Positions 1-6,800 of a DNA stretch of 7,025 nt are shown one piece after another; position 1 is the stretch's first letter; the number at the start of each line of letters is the position of its first letter. Made by a program: the position numbers and the translations under genes. Source of the DNA: Nitrospirota bacterium. GTDB lineage: Bacteria; Nitrospirota; JACRHJ01. The stretch covers positions 1 through 7,025 of the forward strand of contig JAKAHE010000113.1 of the NCBI GenBank assembly GCA_021815285.1. Direction: 5' to 3'. The notes beneath the pieces were generated by a model. It saw only the letters and a list, made by a program, of their open reading frames with translations. It made no database searches and was not told where the DNA came from.

Positions 1-1455
1 TCGCGCCAGATATGGTGGGGACACAGGATACCCGCATGGTATTGCGAGGAGTGCAAGGAAGTCGTCGTGTCGAGAGAAGACCCGGTGGTCTGCCCGAAGT
101 GCGGGAGCCGAAATATGTTCCAGGACCCGGACGTGCTCGACACATGGTTCTCGTCAGCGCTATGGCCGTTCTCCACGCTCGGCTGGCCGGACAAGACGCC
201 GGAGCTCGATTTCTACTATCCCACGTCCGTCCTGGTCACGGCGTTCGACATACTCTTCTTCTGGGTCGCCCGGATGATAATGATGGGAATAAAGTTCATG
301 GGAAAGCCGCCGTTTGCCGACGTGTATATCCATGCGCTGGTGCGGGACTCCCAGGGCCAGAAGATGTCCAAGTCCAAGGGCAACGTAATCGACCCGCTCG
401 TGATGATAGAGAAATACGGCACGGACGCATTCCGCTTCACGATGGCCGCGATGGCCGCCCAAGGGCGGGACGTGAAGCTCTCCGAGGAGCGCATCGAAGG
501 CTACCGGAACTTCTGCAACAAGATATGGAACGCGGCGAGATTTACACATATGAATCTTGACGGTTTCGAGGCTGGGCCGTTAAGCAAAGACGATTTAACC
601 ACCCTGCCGGATAAATGGATAATAAGTCGCCTTGAATCTGTATCTCGTGAAGTTGATAAGGCCCTAAAGGATTATCGATTTAATGATGCGGCTAATGAAT
701 TATACGCATTTATATGGCATGAGTTCTGCGATTGGTATTTAGAATTTATAAAGCCTGTTCTTTACGGCGAAGATTCTACCAAAAAACGAACCACTCTTAA
801 TTGCCTCATTCACGTTTTTGAAAATTCAATGAGGCTACTTCATCCGATAATGCCGTTTATAACGGAAGAGGTTTGGCAAAGCTTGCCCTCTACAGATAAA
901 AAAAAGTCCATAATGGTTTCGGAATATCCATTTTATAAAGGATACTCTGACCAGGAAGGCATTGAAGCAATTATGGACTTTTTGCAAGGCGTTATTAATG
1001 CGATACGTATAGTCCGAAGCGAGATGAATATTAATCCCTCGCTGGAAATCCGAGTTATATTGCATATCAATCAAAATTATTCGGATAAAGAAATATATAT
1101 TCAAAACAAAGAATATATAGAAAGGCTTGCTCGTGCCAAGGTGATAAATATAGATTATGAAATTGATAAACCAAAATTATCAATTTCGCAAATATCTGCG
1201 GGAGGCGATTTAGCGGAAGTCATTTTACTTCTTGAAGGTGTAATCGACATCGACGCCGAGACCGCGCGCCTTAAAAAGGAAATAGAGAAGACCGACAAGG
1301 AGCTTAAGCCGTTCGAGGCGAAGATGGTTAACGAAGGGTTTGTTAAGAAGGCCCCGCCGGAGGTATTGGAAAAGACGAAGGGTATCATCGCCGAGCTGAC
1401 GCAGAAAAAAGAGAAGCTTGCCGAGAGCCTGAAGCGCCTGGAGGAGCTGAAATGA
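1..1455 (+). CDS. valS: Valyl-tRNA synthetase, 3' part (5' end outside window)
   Basis: Charges tRNA-Val with valine in the cytoplasm (class Ia aminoacyl-tRNA synthetase). The frame is open from base 1, so the visible 484 codons are the C-terminal half or so of a protein usually 850-950 residues long; a GTG at 67 is internal and not the start. Visible in order (fragment numbering): the core motif WWGHRIPAWYC (5-15); a CxxC...CxxC zinc-ribbon-like set (C15, C18, C31, C34); DTWFSSALWPFSTLGWP, typical of ValRS; the ATP-binding KMSKS loop (121-125); the helical anticodon-binding domain (about 181-413); and a C-terminal coiled-coil tRNA-binding arm (about 414-484) containing KAPPEVLEK. This order and the motifs distinguish it from IleRS and LeuRS. 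Its TGA stop shares bases with the nadC start (ATGA), implying co-transcription. Base composition changes sharply within the gene: see the AT-rich block at 541-1240. Confidence 0.97.
   Translation, partial: SRQIWWGHRIPAWYCEECKEVVVSREDPVVCPKCGSRNMFQDPDVLDTWFSSALWPFSTLGWPDKTPELDFYYPTSVLVTAFDILFFWVARMIMMGIKFMGKPPFADVYIHALVRDSQGQKMSKSKGNVIDPLVMIEKYGTDAFRFTMAAMAAQGRDVKLSEERIEGYRNFCNKIWNAARFTHMNLDGFEAGPLSKDDLTTLPDKWIISRLESVSREVDKALKDYRFNDAANELYAFIWHEFCDWYLEFIKPVLYGEDSTKKRTTLNCLIHVFENSMRLLHPIMPFITEEVWQSLPSTDKKKSIMVSEYPFYKGYSDQEGIEAIMDFLQGVINAIRIVRSEMNINPSLEIRVILHINQNYSDKEIYIQNKEYIERLARAKVINIDYEIDKPKLSISQISAGGDLAEVILLLEGVIDIDAETARLKKEIEKTDKELKPFEAKMVNEGFVKKAPPEVLEKTKGIIAELTQKKEKLAESLKRLEELK
541..1240 (+). 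other. AT-rich block inside valS covering the anticodon-binding domain
   Basis: Hand counts give 35.5% G+C for 601-1200, against about 60% for sampled lines within 1-480 and 53% for 1261-1320. Third-position G+C is 35 of 40 codons at 121-240 but only 11 of 40 at 601-720. The left edge is abrupt near 540 and the right edge lies near 1240-1245. The reading frame is intact throughout, and the encoded part runs from just after the KMSKS/stem-contact region to the first residue of the C-terminal coiled coil. Possible causes are replacement of this domain by recombination with an AT-rich relative, or a chimeric assembly; the sequence alone cannot separate them. Confidence 0.85.
1440..1444 (+). promoter_or_regulatory. 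Shine-Dalgarno of nadC
   Basis: GGAGG lies within the last codons of valS, 7 nt before the nadC ATG. It fixes the nadC start at 1452 and, with the ATGA overlap, points to translational coupling to valS. Confidence 0.8.
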
Positions 1456-2291
1456 ACCTGAACGCAAAAGATGTTCGCGAGATAATAAAACGCGCGCTGG
1501 ACGAGGACCTGGGGCCGGGCGGAGACATCACGACTTTCGCCACGGTTGACCCGGACAAGGAGGGTAGCGCGGTAATAATCGCCAAGGAAGAATTGGTGCT
1601 GGCGGGAATAGAGGTATTCCTCGAAACATTCATAGTCCTTGATAATTCCGTGGATTTCTCGACCGGTTTCGCCGACGGGGACAAAGTTGAAAAGGGCGAG
1701 ATAATCGCAGAGATTTCGGGACCGCTCAACGTCCTGCTCACGGGAGAGCGCGTCGCCCTTAACCTTCTCCAGAGGATGTGCGGGATAGCGACGCTTACAT
1801 CCCAGTTCGTGCGGGCCGTATCCGGCGCAAAGGCGCAGATTCTCGATACCAGAAAAACCACTCCGGGGCTTCGCGCGCTTGAGAAATACGCCGTTACCGT
1901 CGGTGGCGGAAAGAATCACAGATTCGGATTGTTCGACGGCCTGCTGATAAAGGATAACCACATAAAAGCCGCGGGCGGGATAGCGAAGGCCGTCGATGCC
2001 GCGAGAGAGAAAATCCCGCACACCCTTATGATAGAGGTGGAATGCGAAAGCCTTGCCGATGTCCGCGAGGCGCTTTCAGCCGGCGTGGATATAATAATGC
2101 TCGATAATATGAACACAAGGGCGATGAAAACCGCCGTTAAGGAAATCGCGGGCCGCGCGCTCATCGAGGCGTCCGGGAACATGACGCTTGAGCGCGTCGC
2201 GGATGTCGCAAAGACCGGCGTGGATTTCATATCCGTCGGCGCGCTGACACACTCCGCAAAGGCGGCGGATATATCGATGAGGATAAGGTAA
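1452..2291 (+). CDS. nadC: Nicotinate-nucleotide pyrophosphorylase (carboxylating), quinolinate phosphoribosyltransferase
   Basis: Converts quinolinate and PRPP to nicotinate mononucleotide, CO2 and pyrophosphate, the entry step from de novo quinolinate into NAD synthesis. At 279 residues it has the usual length. The N-terminal domain holds DLGPGGDITT (19-28) and GERVALNLLQRMCGIATLT (98-116). The C-terminal barrel holds the substrate-binding series DTRKTTPGLR (132-141), GGGKNHR (151-157), LIKDNH (165-170), EVE (195-197), MLDNM (216-220), EASGN (239-243) and SVGALTHS (261-268). These basic and acidic residues (R134, K135, K154, H156, R157, K167, E196, D218) are those expected of the family, so the enzyme looks functional. 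The start is supported by GGAGG 7 nt upstream and the 4-bp overlap with valS. No nadA or nadB is in the window. G+C and codon use match the window in general, not the valS island. Confidence 0.97.
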   Translation: MNLNAKDVREIIKRALDEDLGPGGDITTFATVDPDKEGSAVIIAKEELVLAGIEVFLETFIVLDNSVDFSTGFADGDKVEKGEIIAEISGPLNVLLTGERVALNLLQRMCGIATLTSQFVRAVSGAKAQILDTRKTTPGLRALEKYAVTVGGGKNHRFGLFDGLLIKDNHIKAAGGIAKAVDAAREKIPHTLMIEVECESLADVREALSAGVDIIMLDNMNTRAMKTAVKEIAGRALIEASGNMTLERVADVAKTGVDFISVGALTHSAKAADISMRIR

Positions 2292-2296
2292 CAGGT

Positions 2297-3403
2297 TTAC
2301 AATTCCACTTCCCGCAGCTTCATGTCGAACGCCTCTGCGACCGGCTTCGACGTAAGCATCCCATGCCAGAGGTTCAGTCCGCGCATGAGAGCCGTATCAG
2401 ACCTCAGGGCCGCCTCAACCCCCATGTCTGCTATCTTAAGCGCATAGGGGAGCGTGACGTTCGTCAGGGCGAACGTGGACGTCCTGGGAACGGCCCCGGG
2501 CATATTCGTTACACAGAAATGTATCACTCCGTCCACGGCATATACCGGGTCTGTAAAAGAAGTCGGCCTGGAGGTCTCAAAACAGCCCCCCTGGTCTATG
2601 GATACGTCCACAATTACCGACCCTCGCTTCATCTTTGATACGGCTTTTCTGCCCGCCAGTTTCGGAGCCCTCGCGCCCGCAACCAGAACCGCGCCTACGA
2701 CAAGGTCTGCCTCGACGAGAGACTCCTCAAGCACGTGGCGGTTCGAGACAAGCGTCCTTATCGTGCCGTGGAATATGTCTTCTGCGTAGTCCAGGCGGTC
2801 AACAGAGAGGTCGAGCAGTGTAACCTCGGCCCCCATGCCGTGCGCAATCTTCGCCGCGTTCAGGCCCACAGTACCCGCGCCTATGACCAGCACGCGGGCG
2901 GGCTTAACCCCCGGCACGCCTCCCAGGAGAACTCCGCGCCCGCCGTTATTCTCCTGCAAATATGTCGCTCCGAATTGAATGGAAAGCCTCCCCGCGACCT
3001 GGCTCATAGGCATTAGGAGCGGCAGAGAGCCGTCCTGCCTTTGAATTGTCTCGTATGCGATACCTATAATGCCCCGTTTCAGGAGTCCCTCTGTGAGTCC
3101 TCTGTCCGCCGCCAGGTGCAGGAAGGTGAAAATAATCTGGCCTTCCCGGAGCATGGGGAATTCGCGGGGAAGAGGTTCCTTTACCTTCACGATAAGCTCA
3201 GCCTTGGCATAAACAGCCTTGGCAGAGCCTGCAAGCGCCGCGCCGGCCCGCTCGTATTCCGCGTCTGCAATGCCGCTTCCCTCCCCAGCGCCGCGTTGGA
3301 CAATAACCCTGTGCCCCATAATGGTCATCTCACGCACACCGGACGGGACCATGCCGACGCGGAACTCCTTGTCTTTTATCTCCTTTACGACTCCTATTAT
3401 CAT
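2297..3403 (-). CDS. ald: Alanine dehydrogenase
   Basis: Catalyses the reversible NAD-dependent deamination L-alanine + NAD+ + H2O = pyruvate + NH4+ + NADH, used to catabolise alanine or to assimilate ammonium; the family is cytoplasmic and usually hexameric. The 368 residues match the family length. Residues known to bind pyruvate or act in catalysis in characterised Ald (Mycobacterium tuberculosis numbering) fall at the same positions here: R15, K75, H96 and D270. The Rossmann glycine motif GAGTVG is at 175-180, with D198 at the end of the next strand as expected for NAD rather than NADP. HFCVTNMPGAVPRTSTFALTN is the late family signature. The start at 3403 gives the canonical MIIGVVKEIK opening and is preceded by GGGAGG; the frame stays open to 3502, but that extension is not family-like. 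It is transcribed alone from the divergent promoter region, and its stop converges on nadC with 5 bp between and no visible terminator. Confidence 0.97.
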   Translation of the reverse strand: MIIGVVKEIKDKEFRVGMVPSGVREMTIMGHRVIVQRGAGEGSGIADAEYERAGAALAGSAKAVYAKAELIVKVKEPLPREFPMLREGQIIFTFLHLAADRGLTEGLLKRGIIGIAYETIQRQDGSLPLLMPMSQVAGRLSIQFGATYLQENNGGRGVLLGGVPGVKPARVLVIGAGTVGLNAAKIAHGMGAEVTLLDLSVDRLDYAEDIFHGTIRTLVSNRHVLEESLVEADLVVGAVLVAGARAPKLAGRKAVSKMKRGSVIVDVSIDQGGCFETSRPTSFTDPVYAVDGVIHFCVTNMPGAVPRTSTFALTNVTLPYALKIADMGVEAALRSDTALMRGLNLWHGMLTSKPVAEAFDMKLREVEL

Positions 3404-3411
3404 AACGAATG

Positions 3412-3417
3412 CCTCCC
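3412..3417 (-). promoter_or_regulatory. Shine-Dalgarno that decides the ald start
   Basis: On the minus strand GGGAGG stands 8 nt before the ATG at 3401-3403. This sets the start there rather than at the in-frame ATG 33 codons upstream, which would also lie upstream of the -10 box. Confidence 0.85.
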
Positions 3418-3428
3418 TTTGGATAATG

Positions 3429-3458
3429 ATTATAACAGAATTAACCGCATGGACGCAA
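3429..3458 (-). promoter_or_regulatory. Predicted promoter of ald
   Basis: On the minus strand a perfect TATAAT (3429-3434) is preceded by TGT, giving an extended -10 (TGnTATAAT). A weak -35, TTGCGT (3453-3458), lies 18 nt upstream. The predicted RNA start is near 3422-3423, leaving a leader of about 19 nt that contains the Shine-Dalgarno. An 11-bp palindrome ATAAT-G-ATTAT (3423-3433) overlaps the -10 and could bind a regulator, although part of it is just the -10 itself. Confidence 0.6.
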
Positions 3459-3481
3459 TAAATAGCACCAATACTTTTCCT

Positions 3482-3510
3482 TTGAATACACCCGGTTCGC
3501 ATGTTATAAT
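3482..3510 (+). promoter_or_regulatory. Predicted promoter of the 609-residue protein gene
   Basis: TTGAAT (3482-3487) and TATAAT (3505-3510) are separated by 17 nt, and TGT before the -10 makes it an extended -10. This is the best sigma-70-type promoter in the window. The predicted RNA start (about 3516-3519) coincides almost exactly with the ATG at 3519, so the transcript would have little or no leader. Confidence 0.65.
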
Positions 3511-3530
3511 CCTGCGGGATGATACAGGAT
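3509..3530. promoter_or_regulatory. Inverted repeat over the predicted RNA start, possible operator
   Basis: ATCCTG (3509-3514) and CAGGAT (3525-3530) are perfect inverted copies with a 10-bp gap, overlapping the end of the -10 box and the start codon at 3519. The position suits a repressor site. Six-base arms can arise by chance, so this is only a candidate. Confidence 0.3.
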
Positions 3531-5348
3531 ATAAGACTCCACGGCAGGATAAACGACCGGATAGAATATTACGCGACCGTCGCAGGGCCGGACGTGGTGA
3601 ATATGTATTTCCACGAGACCGGCGAGACAAAAGACGGCACGTTTATCCGTTTTTTTTATTCCGGCAACGAGTTTTCCATCTCTCCGAAGGGCATATCATA
3701 CCATACATGCGGCGGAAGCTTCTGCGAATACATGTTCGGCATCGACCTGCCGGTCAAGGACCTCATTAAACGGGATGTCTTAAACCGCCTGGTGATGTAT
3801 GGCGCGGTCTATTCCCCTGAAGGCAGGATAGCCTTCACTGACCAGAACTACGGCGAGGAGAGCTTTGACCACGTGTTCATGGGCGGCAACGCCATCGCAA
3901 ACTATTACTTTTTCGTACAGTCGGATAAAAAAACCTCGCCGAAATATCGCCAGGAAGAGATACTGCGCAAGGTAGGTAAGTACCTCAAGCACACATCCAG
4001 AGTGGGCGAAGGGGACGACGCCGCGCTTGTCCGGGAACTCTTCATGGAACTTAACGAGGATAGAAGCATAATTTTCCTTATCAGGCTTGTACACCTCTAT
4101 CACCAGGATTTCCAGAGGCTCTTCCGCGAGTTATACCAGAAGAACAGGGCCATAGACGAAGACGGCGCGGCAAAGCTTGCCGGTATGGCATCCCTTTACG
4201 AACTGGACCGATACCAGCAGGAGCGCATAAGGATCGACTCGATGTACAAGCACCACGAAAACAAGCGCATCGTGGACGAATACAAGGCGGTGCTGGTAAG
4301 CTGCGCGCACAAAAGCGAGATAGACGCGACCGACATGGCAAAGCTCGCAAGGCTTCGGACGCTGTCTCTGAGGAACCGTATTCCGCCGAACCTGTTCGAT
4401 ACCCTGGACGAGCTTCTACTGAAGGGCAAGAAGATAAAAGAGGTGAACGAGCCGGAGTATATGCGCGAATGCCGCGCGATTTTCGAGGGGCTGTTCCTGA
4501 AAGGACATGGGGGCAGGTTTGTCGATTCGGAAGATTTGGTCAAGCTCATGCGCGCCAAGCGTCAGGCTATCTTAAACCGGGATAACTCTTTTGAAGAACT
4601 TCTGCTCGAAACCTGCCGTCTGGCGGACGAACGCTCGGTCGGTTCCGACGACATGGGCCTCCTTGAGAATTTTGGCCGCATCGTTACCTATTTCGACCGC
4701 TACGACACCACATACGCAATGATAAGCAAGATTTCATTCATGGAGGACACGCAGGTCACGGAAGAGAACATCCGCAGCCTTATGGGTAACAGAAGGGCCT
4801 TCAATGATGTAAAAGAAGGGCTTTTCCACGAGCTTTTCTTCGAGGACATCCAGAAAAACCGCTACCTGACGGCCTATGGCCGCAAAAAAGCGAACGCACT
4901 CTATCTCGGCCTTGCTTCAATAGAAAAGGGCGACATGTCCGTAAAGGATGTAGTCGAAGAGCTTAATCTCATAATTGCGGAAGAAAAAACCTATGCCGCA
5001 ATACATCTGTTTATGAAGGACAAGATAAAAAGCTTTTACAGCGACCTCTCCGACAAGAACTCGCAGGACCAATTCATCTCCGAGGTCTGGAAGGAAATGC
5101 TCGACGCGAAGATTATAACCTCGGACGCGGACGAAAAGATTTTCCGGGACGCCGTCATAAATATCCGCAAGGAGGCATTCTATCTTCACAACCTCCTGCC
5201 CGTAATAATCGCCGGCAGCAACAGCAAGCTCCGGACGGATTTCCTTGAGAACTCCGGCCTCGACCGCTTCTACATCGAGGACCTGGAGCGCGACTACTTC
5301 GAGAAGAACAAGCTCTCCCGGACGTTAATGGAGCGGATAAGGACGTAA
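3519..5348 (+). CDS. Conserved-looking protein of unknown function, 609 residues
   Basis: I cannot assign a function. From memory, the N-terminus (MIQDIRLHGRINDRIEYYAT) resembles an uncharacterised family of similar length in Geobacter-like and Nitrospirota genomes (possibly the one named TIGR04442); I could not check this. Residues 1-140 are mixed, probably beta-rich, with several aromatic and glycine motifs (ISYHTCGGSFCEYMFG at 59-74, FMGGNAIANYYFFV at 120-133). Residues 145-609 look almost wholly alpha-helical and charged. No signal peptide, membrane segment, Walker motif or metal-binding cluster is visible, so a cytoplasmic, possibly scaffolding, role is a guess. A short helix-capping motif recurs at about 211, 267, 334, 373, 449 and 532. 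The ATG at 3519 has no convincing Shine-Dalgarno (only CGGG directly before it) and sits 8 nt after a perfect -10 box. It appears monocistronic and converges on the next gene. Codon use matches its neighbours. Confidence 0.9.
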   Translation: MIQDIRLHGRINDRIEYYATVAGPDVVNMYFHETGETKDGTFIRFFYSGNEFSISPKGISYHTCGGSFCEYMFGIDLPVKDLIKRDVLNRLVMYGAVYSPEGRIAFTDQNYGEESFDHVFMGGNAIANYYFFVQSDKKTSPKYRQEEILRKVGKYLKHTSRVGEGDDAALVRELFMELNEDRSIIFLIRLVHLYHQDFQRLFRELYQKNRAIDEDGAAKLAGMASLYELDRYQQERIRIDSMYKHHENKRIVDEYKAVLVSCAHKSEIDATDMAKLARLRTLSLRNRIPPNLFDTLDELLLKGKKIKEVNEPEYMRECRAIFEGLFLKGHGGRFVDSEDLVKLMRAKRQAILNRDNSFEELLLETCRLADERSVGSDDMGLLENFGRIVTYFDRYDTTYAMISKISFMEDTQVTEENIRSLMGNRRAFNDVKEGLFHELFFEDIQKNRYLTAYGRKKANALYLGLASIEKGDMSVKDVVEELNLIIAEEKTYAAIHLFMKDKIKSFYSDLSDKNSQDQFISEVWKEMLDAKIITSDADEKIFRDAVINIRKEAFYLHNLLPVIIAGSNSKLRTDFLENSGLDRFYIEDLERDYFEKNKLSRTLMERIRT

Positions 5349-5357
5349 CTTCTAATC

Positions 5358-6794
5358 TTAGAGCATTTTTTTAACATATTCCAGCGCCTCGTCCCGCGTA
5401 TTGATTACCCCCTCCGCCCGCTTCTCGCGTACGTCCTCCAGGAGCATAGAGAACATCGGCCCCGGCTTCAACCTGAGCTCATCAATCAAATCCCGGCCAC
5501 TGAGGAGCGGCGCTTCCTCTTCCCGGAGAAATTCACCGTAATAATATCCGGCAACCTTCATCACAACTCCTTCGATATCCGTGGCAATCGATTCCGGCTT
5601 TTCCCTTGTCGCAAACGCGTCCGCAAGCGCGATAACAAGAGAGGCGGGCAGGTGCGGGCCCATGTCCCGGCAATATCTGTACATCGCGTGACTGGTTATC
5701 CCTTGCTTCGACATGTGGAGCGGTCTCATGTGGTGTCTCGCAGTCAGGGACAGGAGTTCCTTCGCTTTAGAAGACATTTTTAAGCGCTCCGCAGCCATTC
5801 CGTTTATTTCCGCGCCCTTTATGTCATGTCCCGTAAACTTTATCCTGCCGGAATCCATGAACATTGCAGGCGGTTTTCCGGAGTCGTGCAGGAGTGCGGC
5901 CAGCTTGATTAACCCGGCAATCGCAAGGTTTCCGTCGATGCGCTGCCATAGATACGACGAAACTTCGGCGCTCCATGTCCCTAAATATTTTCCGGCATCC
6001 CGCATAACTTCCTCGGCGTATTCCATGGCCTTCAGAGAGTGGACGAGGAGGTCGTATTTGTGCGCCTCGCCCTGGGGAAGGGCGCGCATTTGCTTTGTTT
6101 CCGGCAGGATATGCTCCAGGATTCCCGCTTCGGCCATGGCGCAAAATGCCTTCCAGGAATCCTTTGTTTCAAGCATGATATATATCTCGTCCCGGATGCG
6201 TTCCTGGGATATTTTTTCAATAAAAACAGCGATTTCCCTAATGTGATGAAGCGTCTCGTCTTCTATTTTAAAACCGAGCTGATTTGCCAGCCTGAAGGCC
6301 CTCAACATGCGCAAGGGGTCGTCGGATAAGGCGTTTTTTGACAGCGCCCTGACCAGCCTTATTTGTATATCTTTCAGCCCCTCGAACGGGTCTATGACAT
6401 CGAAACGCGACCGGCTTTTTTTTTGCCGTCCCAGGCCCCGGAGAGGGAGCGCCATCGCGTCTATCGTGAAATCCCGCGCGGCCAAATCGGCCAAAATCCC
6501 ACCCCCCTTCATACTCGACACGTCCACGTGCAGGCCATCCGGGAGCATTGCGCGCCAGACGTCTCTCTCGCTATCGAGAACAAAGGCCGTGTCTTTCATG
6601 GCCTTCGCAATCTCCCGGCATATCGCTTCGGCGTTATCAGGGACGGCTATGTCTATGTCCGAGATTTCGCACCGGTCGACCGGCTTCTTGCTCATGACAA
6701 TGTCTCGCACCGCGCCGCCGACAAGATATGCATCGTGCAGACAGGGCATAGCGGATAAAGCGCGAAGAATTGGATGGGTAAAAATAATTTTCAT
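5358..6794 (-). CDS. cca: tRNA nucleotidyltransferase (CCA- or CC-adding) with HD domain
   Basis: Class II nucleotidyltransferase of the poly(A) polymerase/tRNA nucleotidyltransferase family, 478 residues, cytoplasmic; it builds or repairs the tRNA 3' CCA end. The head domain has GGAVRD (26-31), the catalytic metal-binding pair D46-x-D48, and ARDFTIDAMAL (106-116; usually RRDFTINAMA). The nucleotide-selection motif DPLRMLRAFRLA is at 159-170, with ERIRDE in the RNA-binding neck (198-203). An HD phosphohydrolase domain follows with H252, H303-D304 (LLHDSGKP), H323-D324, H354-H355 and D392, all intact. The stretch between motif A and ARDFT is short, as if the flexible loop were missing, so it may add only CC, or could be a poly(A) polymerase. 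The start at 6794 has TATAAT 6 nt upstream; GAGGGG at 6807-6812 is 12 nt away, marginal for a ribosome site. ATG at M16 is an alternative start but would leave only about 9 residues before GGAVRD. Confidence 0.92.
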   Translation of the reverse strand: MKIIFTHPILRALSAMPCLHDAYLVGGAVRDIVMSKKPVDRCEISDIDIAVPDNAEAICREIAKAMKDTAFVLDSERDVWRAMLPDGLHVDVSSMKGGGILADLAARDFTIDAMALPLRGLGRQKKSRSRFDVIDPFEGLKDIQIRLVRALSKNALSDDPLRMLRAFRLANQLGFKIEDETLHHIREIAVFIEKISQERIRDEIYIMLETKDSWKAFCAMAEAGILEHILPETKQMRALPQGEAHKYDLLVHSLKAMEYAEEVMRDAGKYLGTWSAEVSSYLWQRIDGNLAIAGLIKLAALLHDSGKPPAMFMDSGRIKFTGHDIKGAEINGMAAERLKMSSKAKELLSLTARHHMRPLHMSKQGITSHAMYRYCRDMGPHLPASLVIALADAFATREKPESIATDIEGVVMKVAGYYYGEFLREEEAPLLSGRDLIDELRLKPGPMFSMLLEDVREKRAEGVINTRDEALEYVKKML

Positions 6795-6800
6795 TCCATT

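Noticed and set aside
12..560. Second plus-strand frame within valS, 182 codons, rich in Arg and Gly
   Set aside because: It is an out-of-frame shadow of a valS region with unmistakable motifs (KMSKS, WWGHRIPAWYC).
1155..2021. Long open frame on the minus strand (288 codons) opposite valS and nadC
   Set aside because: It lies wholly antisense to two clearly recognised enzymes and its translation resembles no protein family; open antisense frames are common at this G+C.
2284..2330. Possible terminator between nadC and ald
   Set aside because: Only 5 bp separate the stops and I find no stem followed by a T run on either strand.
3404..3502. N-terminal extension of ald by 33 codons to an upstream in-frame ATG
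   Set aside because: The family begins with MIIGVPKEIK-like sequence, a GGGAGG ribosome site directly precedes the ATG at 3403, and the extension would cover the promoter -10 box.
3041..3769. Plus-strand open frame of 242 codons across ald, the divergent spacer and the start of the unknown gene
   Set aside because: It crosses two promoters and the ends of two supported genes in another frame or strand, and its composition is not protein-like.
5351..5372. TCTAA-TC-TTAGA hairpin followed by a run of seven T between the unknown gene and the tRNA nucleotidyltransferase
   Set aside because: The stem is only 5 AT-rich pairs with a 2-base loop, and the T run is explained by lysine codons of the minus-strand gene. 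A weak terminator cannot be excluded.
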